From Alloyangia pacifica (lineage in GTDB: Bacteria; Pseudomonadota; Alphaproteobacteria; Rhodobacterales; Rhodobacteraceae): a DNA stretch of 64,000 nt. This document shows positions 27,970-34,987 of the stretch, piece by piece. Location: NCBI RefSeq assembly GCF_900116195.1, contig NZ_FOZW01000007.1:62001-126000 (forward strand), given 5' to 3'. A program made the position numbers and the translations under genes. Every line of letters starts with the position of its first letter. The stretch's first letter is position 1. Under the pieces are notes generated by a model. It did not search any database. It was given only the letters and a program-made list of their open reading frames with translations, and was not told the DNA's origin.

Positions 27970-28491
27970 ATGTTTATTGGCAGGCACGTGCTCGTGCTGG
28001 CAGCAGTGTTGCTGCTTGCCGCCTGCGGCGGTGGGCGGGAACAGCCGAGCATGAAATTCAGGTCCTACAGCGGGCCGTCGGTTACCCATGTCGTGGTGCA
28101 CAAGCAGGCGCGCAAGATGTACCTGTTGCACCACGATCAGATCATGAAGGTCTATGACGTCGGACTCGGCTTCAGCCCGACCGGCGACAAGAAGATCGAG
28201 GGTGACGGCAAGACGCCCGAGGGTCTCTACATGATCGACCGGCGCAACCCGAACTCGCGGTTCCACCTGAGCCTCGGGATCGATTACCCCAACGCCGCCG
28301 ACCGCGCCGAGGCGCGCTATCTCGGCAAAAGCCCGGGCGGGGACATCTTCATCCATGGCCGTCCTGCCGCCTATCAGAACGGGGTCTGGGACTGGACCTG
28401 GGGCTGCATCGCGGTGACCGATCGCGAGATGGAGGACATCTACGCGATGATTCGCACCGACAGGCCCACGCCGATCCTGATCATGCCCTGA
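27970..28491 (+). CDS. L,D-transpeptidase (YkuD) family lipoprotein
   Basis: The 173-residue protein begins with a lipoprotein signal (LVLAAVLLLAAC, lipobox LAAC, lipid Cys about residue 19). It contains a YkuD domain with HGRPAAYQN and the catalytic cysteine in WTWGCIAVTD. YkuD enzymes make or use 3-3 peptidoglycan cross-links or attach proteins to the wall. The ATG at 27970 lies within a longer frame and is chosen for the signal peptide. Two terminator hairpins follow, so it is a single-gene unit. Confidence 0.88.
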   Translation: MFIGRHVLVLAAVLLLAACGGGREQPSMKFRSYSGPSVTHVVVHKQARKMYLLHHDQIMKVYDVGLGFSPTGDKKIEGDGKTPEGLYMIDRRNPNSRFHLSLGIDYPNAADRAEARYLGKSPGGDIFIHGRPAAYQNGVWDWTWGCIAVTDREMEDIYAMIRTDRPTPILIMP

Positions 28492-28529
28492 TCACGCCCC
28501 GCGCGGGCTTTGACACGATGACCACCGAC

Positions 28530-28555
28530 AGGCCGTCCCCAGGGGCGGCCTTTTA
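28530..28555 (+). terminator. Terminator hairpin 1 after the YkuD lipoprotein gene
   Basis: GGCCGTCCCC pairs with its partner AGGGGCGGCC (one G-T pair and a tight loop), followed by TTTTA. Confidence 0.7.
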
Positions 28556-28602
28556 CTTGGGCGGACCGCTCTATGCGCCGCGCGATCTGCTGCGCCGGAA
28601 GC

Positions 28603-28632
28603 AAAAAGACCGCCCCGAGGGGCGGCCTTTTC
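28603..28632. terminator. Terminator hairpin 2, two-way
   Basis: ACCGCCCC / GGGGCGGC-type stem with a GA loop, preceded by AAAAA and followed by TTTT. It can end both the YkuD gene transcript and the CAP gene transcript arriving from the right. Its core GGGGCGGCCTTTT repeats that of hairpin 1, 70 bp away. Confidence 0.8.
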
Positions 28633-28653
28633 ATGCGGATCGGATAGGTCGGT

Positions 28654-29211
28654 TCAGAAACCGGCGGTCTGCGAGCCCGGCGTCGGCGCGAGGTCGGGCG
28701 CGCCCATGACCAGCGTCCACCAGATCTTACCACCCGGCTCCTGGAACCAGGCAAAGCCCATCTGGCGGGCGCTCGGGTCGAGGATCACGTCACGGGTCGG
28801 TGCGTCTTCCATCCAGGCAGCGAGGGTCTCGAGCTCGGATTCGTAGGTCTCGGAGATGTTTTCGCCGAGCAGGCGGCCGCTGTAGCCGACGCGCTGCACC
28901 CGGTCGATCGGCGAGGAGCCGTCGGAGCCGAAGTGCCAGGGGCGGTTCTGCACCGACATGTCGCGCGAATGGGTGGCGGCGGCGGCGTTGAGCTTGCTAT
29001 CGAGCGAAACGCCCTGCACGCCGCGCGCCTGGCGCAGCGCGTTGACCGAATCGAGCATCGAATATTCGATCTTGCCGCTGTCGCCGTCGTTAATGCGGTA
29101 AACGCGAGGCAGCGGCTTTCCGTCCGGGCCGATCTGCGGCGGGCTCACCGAGGGGGCACACGCCGCCGCGAGGAGGCCGGAGGAAAGCAGGAGAAACGTA
29201 CGTCTGTTCAT
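28654..29211 (-). CDS. CAP-domain lipoprotein
   Basis: A 185-residue protein with a lipoprotein signal (RRTFLLLSSGLLAAAC, lipobox LAAAC). Its CAP/SCP (cysteine-rich secretory protein, PR-1) domain includes NALRQARGV, HSRDMSVQNRPWHFG and GENISE. The C-terminal GFAWFQEPGGKIWWTLVMG follows. Bacterial CAP proteins are exported, and their molecular role is mostly unknown. The ATG at 29209-29211 directly precedes the signal; upstream codons in the same frame do not add a signal. The gene sits between two L,D-transpeptidase genes. Confidence 0.87.
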   Translation of the reverse strand: MNRRTFLLLSSGLLAAACAPSVSPPQIGPDGKPLPRVYRINDGDSGKIEYSMLDSVNALRQARGVQGVSLDSKLNAAAATHSRDMSVQNRPWHFGSDGSSPIDRVQRVGYSGRLLGENISETYESELETLAAWMEDAPTRDVILDPSARQMGFAWFQEPGGKIWWTLVMGAPDLAPTPGSQTAGF

Positions 29212-29466
29212 GTTTGGCTGGCCTTCGCGTAGCGCTGGTTCACTATTGCGGGACACACATAGCCCGCCGAGCCTGCGCGATCAAACCCACATGCATGTGA
29301 TTGGCCGTGCACACCGGTGTTTGATTTGCGACTGCGGCGCTCACGCAATATGGTCAGGGAACTCTTACCGGCTTTCGTGCGTACGCCACAGAGCCTTATA
29401 CTTGGCCTACTAGTGGGCCTAACTACTGGCATTTCGTTTTTCGTGGCTCCAAAGGACACTTCTGCC
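29212..29466. promoter_or_regulatory. Divergent CAP / L,D-transpeptidase promoter region
   Basis: The 255-bp spacer is less GC-rich than its surroundings and carries a perfect 12-bp palindrome CACATGCATGTG at 29288-29299. From 29317 it is open in frame with the downstream gene and could encode a membrane-anchoring extension, so part of it may be coding. Confidence 0.45.
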
Positions 29467-30066
29467 ATGGCAAAATCCCCCTACTCCCGTCGCGCCTTCC
29501 TCGCAGGATCGGCAGCGCTCGCCAGCGCGGCGGCGACACCGGCTCTGGCGCAGAGCTACAATGGCGCTGGCACGGTCGAGATGGAGAACGATATCTCTAA
29601 GGTGATCCGGCACAATATCTCCAGCTTCCGGACGCTCGACTGGCAACCCTACTTCAGCAACCTGGACAAGGGTGCGGTGCTGGTCGACATCTCGTCGCGC
29701 GCGCTGCACTTCTGGGAGCAGAACGGTCGCTACCACCTCTATCCGTCGTCGGTGCCGCTGACCGACGACCTGACCCGCAAGGGCCGCACGCAGGTGGTGC
29801 TGAAGGATCCGCATCCCGACTGGCGTCCGACTCCCTCGATGAAGGAACGCAACCCGGAGTGGCCCGATTACGTGCCGCCGGGACCGGACAACCCCCTCGG
29901 CACCCGGGCGCTGCACCTGAGCTGGACCTACTACCGCATCCACGGCACCCACGACACGCGCAAGATCGGACGGCGCTCTTCGAACGGCTGCATCGGGCTC
30001 TATAACGAGCATATCGAAGCGCTCTACGAGATGGCGCAGGTGGGAACTCAGGTGTTGCTGATTTGA
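29467..30066 (+). CDS. L,D-transpeptidase (YkuD), Tat-exported
   Basis: From the ATG at 29467 the product is 199 residues with a twin-arginine signal (SRRAFLAGSAALASAAA, cut near ALAQ). Its YkuD domain has the full motif HGTHDTRKIGRRSSNGCIG, the catalytic Cys being in NGCIG. AAAGGA lies about 11 bp before this ATG. The frame is open up to a GTG at 29317 and would add about 50 residues with one hydrophobic stretch (LILGLLVGLTTGISFFVAP); I judge the Tat start more likely. It should cross-link peptidoglycan in the periplasm. Confidence 0.85.
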   Translation: MAKSPYSRRAFLAGSAALASAAATPALAQSYNGAGTVEMENDISKVIRHNISSFRTLDWQPYFSNLDKGAVLVDISSRALHFWEQNGRYHLYPSSVPLTDDLTRKGRTQVVLKDPHPDWRPTPSMKERNPEWPDYVPPGPDNPLGTRALHLSWTYYRIHGTHDTRKIGRRSSNGCIGLYNEHIEALYEMAQVGTQVLLI

Positions 30067-30161
30067 CGACACGTCAGTGGGATCAGAAAAACCAAGCATA
30101 ACTTGGGTTTGCAATCTCGGCGGAATACTGCTTAGAAAAATGGCACGAGGTAAGTCTTGGT

Positions 30162-30201
30162 GCTTGCCGTGGACAGGTTTTCCAAGCCGCGGCAGGCTTT
30201 T
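30162..30201 (+). promoter_or_regulatory. Leader hairpin before the 64-residue exported protein
   Basis: GCTTGCCGTGG (30162-30172) pairs with CCGCGGCAGGC (30187-30197) through 11 pairs, two of them G-T, with a 14-base loop and TTTTA after it. It sits just before the ribosome site TGGAGA. It may be an attenuator, the terminator of a leader transcript, or a stability element. Confidence 0.4.
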
Positions 30202-30215
30202 ATCTGGAGAAAACT

Positions 30216-30410
30216 ATGAAAAAACTCGCACTCGCCGCCGCATTCGCTGCTTCCGCAACTTCGGCAATGGCCGGTTCCTACGCGAAAGATGATGTGGTCA
30301 TGGAGCCCGTCGTCGTCGTCGAAGAAACCCAGGCATCGTCCTCCTCGGCCGGCATCCTGATCCCGCTGCTGCTGATCGCCGTGGTTGCTGCAGCTGCGTC
30401 GGCAGACTGA
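30216..30410 (+). CDS. Small exported protein, 64 residues, function unknown
   Basis: The product has a clear signal peptide (KKLALAAAFAASATSAMA, cleavage after AMA near residue 19). A short Val/Glu-rich acidic stretch follows (residues 27-38), then a Ser run and a C-terminal hydrophobic helix (GILIPLLLIAVVAAAA, about 46-61). A ribosome site (TGGAGA) precedes the ATG. Similar small proteins lie next to hemH in related genomes as far as I recall, but no function is known to me. The dense hydrophobic C-terminus suggests a membrane-anchored protein. A strong terminator follows. Confidence 0.75.
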   Translation: MKKLALAAAFAASATSAMAGSYAKDDVVMEPVVVVEETQASSSSAGILIPLLLIAVVAAAASAD

Positions 30411-30432
30411 TCTTACAGGCCAGCCTGTACGG

Positions 30433-30463
30433 AAAAGGCGGTGCCTCGGCACCGCCTTTTTTT
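30433..30463. terminator. Terminator between the small exported gene and hemH
   Basis: AAAAGGCGGTGC pairs with GCACCGCCTTTT through 12 bp around a CTCG loop, followed by TTT. The A-tract on the left makes it work for hemH transcription from the right as well. Confidence 0.92.
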
Positions 30464-30491
30464 GTTGTCTTTCCGGTGAGCTAAGGCCGGA

Positions 30492-31556
30492 TCAGTCAAT
30501 CCAGCCCTGCAGGTTTTCCTCGATCACCTTGCTCAGCGCCGCGATATGCGCGGGGTCGTCGTTGAGACAGGGAATGTAGGTGAACTCCTCACCGCCCGCG
30601 TGCTCGAAGCTCTCGCGAATCTCCTCGTTGATCTCCTCGAGCGTCTCGATGCAGTCGGCCGAGAAGGCCGGCGCGATCACCGCGATGCGCTTCTTGCCCT
30701 CGTCCTTGGCGATCCGGGCGACCTCTTCGACGGTGTAAGGCTTGAGCCATTCCTCGGGGCCGAAGACCGACTGGAAGGTGGTGCGAATCTCGGTCTTGTC
30801 CCAGCCGAGCCGCTCGCGCAGCAGCCGCGTCGATTTCTGGCACTGGCAATGGTAGGGGTCGCCCTGCATCAGGTAGCGCTTTGGCATGCCGTGGTAGGAG
30901 ACCACCAGCATCTCGGGCTTCTGCGCCTTGGCGGCATAGGCGCGCTCGACCGATTGCGCCAGCGCCTCGATATAGGCCGGGCTCTCGAAATAGGGATCGA
31001 CGACGCGGGCGGTGGGTTGCCACGGTTCGTCCATCAGCGCCTTGAAGAAGGCGTCGTTGGCGGTGGCCGAGGTCGCCCCGGCGTATTGCGGGTAGAGCGG
31101 GAAGAACAGGATCTTGCGGCAACCGGCCTCGGTCATCGCCTTGACCTTGGACTTGGTCGAGGGGTTGCCGTAGCGCATGCAGAAATCGACCATGACCCGA
31201 TCGCCGTAGCGCGCCTTCATGGACTCGGCGATGGCCGCGGTCTGCGCCTTGGTGATGGTCATCAGGGGGCTCTCGTTGAGCTCCTCGTTCCAGATCGACT
31301 TGTAGTTTGCGCCCGAGGAGAAGGGCCGCTTGCTGAGGATGATCAGCTGCAGCAGCGGCTGCCATTTCCATTTCGGGTAGTCGATGACGCGCTGGTCCGA
31401 GAGGAATTCGGACAGGTAGCGGCGCATCGGCCAGTAGCTGTAGTGATCGGGCGTGCCGAGGTTGGCGAGCAGGATACCGACTTTTTCGCGTGGGAGCGCC
31501 GGGTGGTCGGCGGGGGCCTGGGCGGGACGGATCGGGCCGGTGGTCATGTCGTTCAT
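30492..31556 (-). CDS. hemH: Ferrochelatase
   Basis: HemH inserts Fe2+ into protoporphyrin IX, the last step of haem synthesis. The 354-residue protein has GILLANLGTPD near the N-terminus, the catalytic-His segment VVSYHGMPKRYL, and the FSADCIETLEEI block close to the C-terminus. A short proline-rich N-terminal tail (residues 3-22) precedes the core. The fold is membrane-associated. The gene converges with the small exported gene and follows the methyltransferase-like gene by 51 bp on the same strand. Confidence 0.96.
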   Translation of the reverse strand: MNDMTTGPIRPAQAPADHPALPREKVGILLANLGTPDHYSYWPMRRYLSEFLSDQRVIDYPKWKWQPLLQLIILSKRPFSSGANYKSIWNEELNESPLMTITKAQTAAIAESMKARYGDRVMVDFCMRYGNPSTKSKVKAMTEAGCRKILFFPLYPQYAGATSATANDAFFKALMDEPWQPTARVVDPYFESPAYIEALAQSVERAYAAKAQKPEMLVVSYHGMPKRYLMQGDPYHCQCQKSTRLLRERLGWDKTEIRTTFQSVFGPEEWLKPYTVEEVARIAKDEGKKRIAVIAPAFSADCIETLEEINEEIRESFEHAGGEEFTYIPCLNDDPAHIAALSKVIEENLQGWID

Positions 31557-31607
31557 GCGTTCTGTTCCCTCAAAGTCTGGCGCTAGTTAACGCGAATTTA
31601 GAATGAT

Positions 31608-32456
31608 TCAATCCTTGAGCGGCGTTTCCTTGGCGCCCAGTGCCTCGGCGAGACGATGCGCCGCACTCCCCGGACGCAGCGGTTTCTGCTGGCTCTCGTC
31701 GGGGGCCCAGCCGGTCAGGGTGACCAGCTCGAAGGTGGCCTTCAGCCTTCCGCCGGGGCGCGCGTAGCTCTGCGCGTAGATCTCGGCGGTGCGCAGCAGC
31801 ACGGCGCGGCGGGTGGGAGCCCGAAGCCGGGCGGACAGGGCGTTGGCCTCGCCCATGGCACGCAGATCGCGCATCAGGTGCAGCGCGGTCTCGTAGCTGA
31901 CATCCAGCGGCAGCGAATCGGCCACCGGCAGCGCCAGTCCGGCCCGTTGCAGCAGCGCGCCGAGGTCGCGGATCTCACCCATCGGCAGCACGCGGGGCGA
32001 GAGCCCGCCGGTCACTTCGATCTCGGCCTGTCCCATAGCGGCGCGCAGCTCGGACAGGGTGTCGCCGCCGAAGGCGATGGTCAGGCAGAGCCCGTCCGCG
32101 ACGAGGGCACGACGGCACTGGATCAGCTGGCCCACCGGGTCGTTCGCCCAGTGCAGCGCCAGCGCGTGGATCACCAGATCATGCGCGCCGACCTCGAGGT
32201 CGAGCACCTCGTCGTCCGTGATGACCTTCGCGCCGGGGAAGGCATCCTGCCAGATTTCGGGGAAGGGGGTGACGATGGCCGGGGATTTGAACTCCCTGTT
32301 AACCATTCTCAGGCGATCCTGCGCCTCGTCCCGTGCCGCCTCGTGCAGGAACAGGGCGCGCGCCAGCTCGGGCGCGCGGCGGGCGCGGGCGCGATTGCGG
32401 GCGAGCGCGGAGCGGTCGATGAGATGCGGGGCCTGGCTCGGAACGGGGCTGGACAT
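31608..32456 (-). CDS. Methyltransferase-like protein (BioC/NDUFAF5 type), degenerate SAM motif
   Basis: The 282-residue protein resembles class I SAM methyltransferases of the BioC / NDUFAF5 group. It has an N-terminal LIDRSALARNRARA segment, the central HDLVIHALALHWANDPVGQL, then FGGDTLSELRAAM and a C-terminal VTLTGWAPDESQ. The glycine-rich motif I (LDLGCGTG) expected before residue 70 is absent, and the region reads RMVNREFKSPAIVTPFPEIW instead. It may therefore have lost SAM binding or act as a non-catalytic factor in the way of complex I assembly proteins. The start lies only 14 bp from the divergent comF start. Confidence 0.75.
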   Translation of the reverse strand: MSSPVPSQAPHLIDRSALARNRARARRAPELARALFLHEAARDEAQDRLRMVNREFKSPAIVTPFPEIWQDAFPGAKVITDDEVLDLEVGAHDLVIHALALHWANDPVGQLIQCRRALVADGLCLTIAFGGDTLSELRAAMGQAEIEVTGGLSPRVLPMGEIRDLGALLQRAGLALPVADSLPLDVSYETALHLMRDLRAMGEANALSARLRAPTRRAVLLRTAEIYAQSYARPGGRLKATFELVTLTGWAPDESQQKPLRPGSAAHRLAEALGAKETPLKD

Positions 32457-32470
32457 GGGGGCTAGATAAG

Positions 32471-33208
32471 ATGCGGCAGGAGCGGTTGCAAACCTTGTTG
32501 CGCGGGGCGCTGCGGCTTGTCTACCCGCCGCGCTGCCTGATCTGCGGCGGCCTGGTCGAGAGCGATCACGGCCTCTGCGGGTCGTGCTGGCGCGACACGA
32601 CCTTCACCGGCGGGCTGAGCTGCGATCTCTGCGCCGCGCCGCTGCCGGGCCGGTCCGAGCAGGCCGAGCATTGCGATGAATGCCGCGCGCTGGTGCGGCC
32701 CTGGGCGCAGGGGCGCGCCGCTCTGCTGTACAGGGGCAACGGGCGAAAGCTGGTACTGATGCTGAAACATGGCGACCGGACCGATATCGCCCGGCCCGCG
32801 GCGCGCTGGATGGCGCGGAGCCTGCGCGGGCTCACCGACGAGGCGCTGGTGGTGCCGGTGCCGCTGCACCTGCACCGCCACCTGCGCCGCCGCTACAACC
32901 AGTCGGCGCTGCTGGGCGCGGGACTGGCGCGCGAGCTGGGGCTGCGCCATGTCCCCGACGCGCTGCGCCGGGTCCGCGCCACGCCCTCTCTCGACGGCAG
33001 GAACCGCGACGAGCGCTTCGCCGTGCTGGACGGGGCGATCGTGCCGGACCTGCGGGCGGCCGGCGTGGTGCGCGGACGCCGGGTGATCCTCGTCGACGAT
33101 GTGATGACCTCCGGGGCGACGCTTTCCGCAGCGTCGCGGGCCTGCAAAGCGGCAGGTGCGGCACAGGTGGTGGTCTCGGTACTGGCGCGCGTTGCAAAGG
33201 ATACCTAA
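32471..33208 (+). CDS. comF: ComF-family phosphoribosyltransferase-like protein
   Basis: The 245-residue protein has an N-terminal double zinc ribbon (CLICGG, CGSCW, CDLC and CDEC, about residues 22-70). A phosphoribosyltransferase domain follows with HLHRHLRRRYNQS and the PRPP loop VILVDDVMTSGATLSAA (about residues 205-222). ComF proteins are linked to DNA uptake in competent bacteria, but their biochemical role is uncertain. The start is 14 bp from the divergent methyltransferase-like gene, so the promoter must lie inside that gene. grxC follows 45 bp later. Confidence 0.92.
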   Translation: MRQERLQTLLRGALRLVYPPRCLICGGLVESDHGLCGSCWRDTTFTGGLSCDLCAAPLPGRSEQAEHCDECRALVRPWAQGRAALLYRGNGRKLVLMLKHGDRTDIARPAARWMARSLRGLTDEALVVPVPLHLHRHLRRRYNQSALLGAGLARELGLRHVPDALRRVRATPSLDGRNRDERFAVLDGAIVPDLRAAGVVRGRRVILVDDVMTSGATLSAASRACKAAGAAQVVVSVLARVAKDT

Positions 33209-33253
33209 ATCCCTGAAAGATGGGCTGCCAGCCCGCCGGAAAGGGACCCCTGC

Positions 33254-33511
33254 ATGAAACCGATCGAGATCTACACCACGCCCACCTGCGGCTTCTGCGT
33301 CGCGGCCAAGCGGTTGCTGACCCAGAAGGGCGCCGAATTCACCGAAATCAACGTCGCCGCCGCGCCCGAGCGCCGCGCCGAGATGACCCAGCGCGCCAAC
33401 GGCGGCCGCACCGTGCCGCAGATCTTCGTGGGCGAGTTCCACGTGGGCGGCTGTGACGAGCTCTATGCCATGGAGCGCGACGGCAAGCTCGACCCGCTGC
33501 TGGCCGGCTGA
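33254..33511 (+). CDS. grxC: Glutaredoxin 3
   Basis: An 85-residue thiol oxidoreductase with CGFC at residues 11-14 in TTPTCGFCVAAKRLL, then GGRTVPQIFVGEFHVGGCDEL carrying the cis-proline and the glutathione-binding GGCDE. It reduces disulfides and glutathionylated proteins with GSH. Family members usually have CPYC; the Gly-Phe pair is a common alphaproteobacterial variant. It is in line with comF and the nitrilase gene, 9 bp before the latter. Confidence 0.94.
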   Translation: MKPIEIYTTPTCGFCVAAKRLLTQKGAEFTEINVAAAPERRAEMTQRANGGRTVPQIFVGEFHVGGCDELYAMERDGKLDPLLAG

Positions 33512-33520
33512 CGGAGACGC

Positions 33521-34357
33521 ATGATGAAGGCCGCGCTGCTGCAGATCAGCTCGTCGGACGATCCGGCGGAGAATCTCGAGACCGTCCGCGCCATGATGCG
33601 CGAGGCGGCCGGGCAGGGCGCGGGCTTTATCCTGACGCCGGAAGTGACCAATTGCGTCTCGTCGAGCCGCAGCCACCAGAAGGCGGTGCTGCAACCCGAG
33701 AGCGAGGATCAGACGCTCGCCGGTCTGCGTGCCGAGGCGAAGGCGCTTGGCGTCTGGCTGCTGATCGGCTCTCTGGGCGTGACGTCCGAACCGCCCGAGA
33801 CGCGCTTTGCCAACCGCAGCTTCCTGATCACGCCCGAGGGCGAGATCGCCGCGCGCTATGACAAGATCCACATGTTCGACGTGCAGGTGACCGAGACCGA
33901 GACCTACCGCGAATCTGACGGCTTTGCCCCGGGTGACCGGGCGGTGGCGGTGGAAACGCCCTTCGGCACGCTCGGCATGACGATCTGCTACGACGTGCGC
34001 TTTGCCTATCTGCACCGGGCGCTGGCCCATGCCGGGGCGCAGATCCTGACCGTGCCGGCGGCCTTCTCGCCCGCCACCGGGCCGGGCCACTGGGAGCCGC
34101 TGCTGCGCGCCCGTGCCATCGAGACGGGATCGTGGGTGCTCGCCCCGGCGCAATGCGGGGATCACAAGATCTCCGAGGGCAAGCCGCGCCGGACGCACGG
34201 CCATTCTCTGGTGGTCTCGCCCTGGGGCGAGGTCGTCGCCGACGGCGGCACGGAGCCGGGCATCGTCTATGCCGAGATCGACCTCGCGCAGTCCGACAAG
34301 GCGCGCGCGCAGATCCCCGTGCTGAGCCATGACCGCCAGTTCGAGGGACCGGCATGA
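33521..34357 (+). CDS. Carbon-nitrogen hydrolase, Nit/omega-amidase type
   Basis: The 278-residue nitrilase-superfamily amidase shows the catalytic triad Glu in LTPEVTNCV, Lys in YDKIHMFDV and Cys in TICYDVRFAYLHRAL. The pattern YDKIHMFDV..E followed by ICYDVRF is typical of the Nit1/Nit2 group that hydrolyses omega-amides or deaminated glutathione. The neighbouring glutaredoxin gene fits a glutathione repair role, but this is inference. Two adjacent ATG codons (33521 and 33524) can start it. Its end overlaps the next gene as ATGA. Confidence 0.88.
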   Translation: MMKAALLQISSSDDPAENLETVRAMMREAAGQGAGFILTPEVTNCVSSSRSHQKAVLQPESEDQTLAGLRAEAKALGVWLLIGSLGVTSEPPETRFANRSFLITPEGEIAARYDKIHMFDVQVTETETYRESDGFAPGDRAVAVETPFGTLGMTICYDVRFAYLHRALAHAGAQILTVPAAFSPATGPGHWEPLLRARAIETGSWVLAPAQCGDHKISEGKPRRTHGHSLVVSPWGEVVADGGTEPGIVYAEIDLAQSDKARAQIPVLSHDRQFEGPA

Positions 34358-34794
34358 GCTCCCCCGCCGACGCGCTGGCGATCTCGCTGTTCAGCGAGCT
34401 GCTCACCGCCGACCAGCTCTTGCGCAACCGCCTGACCCGGGTGCTGCCCGACCGCATGGAAATCTCGCATTTCTCCGTGCTCAACCACCTTGCGCGGGTG
34501 CAGAACGAGCGCAGCCCGGCGCAGCTGGCGCGCAGTTTCCACGTCACCCGCGGCGCGATGACCAACACGCTCACCAAGCTGGAGATCGCCGGCTACGTGC
34601 ATATCCGGCCCGACTGGGACGACGCGCGGCGCAAGATGGTGGCGATCAGCCCGGCCGGAAAGCGCGCGCGCGAGGCGGCGCTGGCCGCGATGGCTCCGGT
34701 GATCTCGGAAATGGTCAAGGATCTGGGCGTCGACAAGGTGCGCGCGGCGCTGCCCGTGCTGCGCGAATTGCGGCTCAAACTCGAAGCGGACTGA
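34354..34794 (+). CDS. MarR-family transcriptional regulator
   Basis: A 146-residue winged-helix regulator. Recognition segments are FSVLNHLARVQNERSPAQLA (residues 36-55) and SFHVTRGAMTNTLTKLEIAG, and the wing is DWDDARRKMVAISPAGK. The ligand and targets are unknown. It overlaps the nitrilase gene by 4 bp and is the last gene of the comF-grxC-nit-marR run. A 193-bp spacer then leads to the symporter gene, a possible target. Confidence 0.88.
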   Translation: MSSPADALAISLFSELLTADQLLRNRLTRVLPDRMEISHFSVLNHLARVQNERSPAQLARSFHVTRGAMTNTLTKLEIAGYVHIRPDWDDARRKMVAISPAGKRAREAALAAMAPVISEMVKDLGVDKVRAALPVLRELRLKLEAD

Positions 34795-34879
34795 GCCCGG
34801 TTTTGCCCGCCGCCTGCGCGGGCGGATGACCAAGCGTCACCAATTTTCTGGAATTTTGCCGAAAATCTATGCAATCTTT

Positions 34880-34906
34880 AGGTGACTCGGTGGTGTCCGT
34901 TCACCT
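34880..34906. promoter_or_regulatory. Inverted repeat before the symporter gene
   Basis: AGGTGA at 34880-34885 is mirrored by TCACCT at 34901-34906. It lies in the AT-richer spacer between marR and the symporter, about 80 bp before its start. It could be an operator, perhaps for the MarR protein; this is conjecture. Confidence 0.25.
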
Positions 34907-34987
34907 TTTCGGTTTGCCTGTCACAAAGAAATTCGCCTCCGGTGTCGCCTATCCGAAAGTGTAGGTCAGCAACAACAGGAGGGCGGA

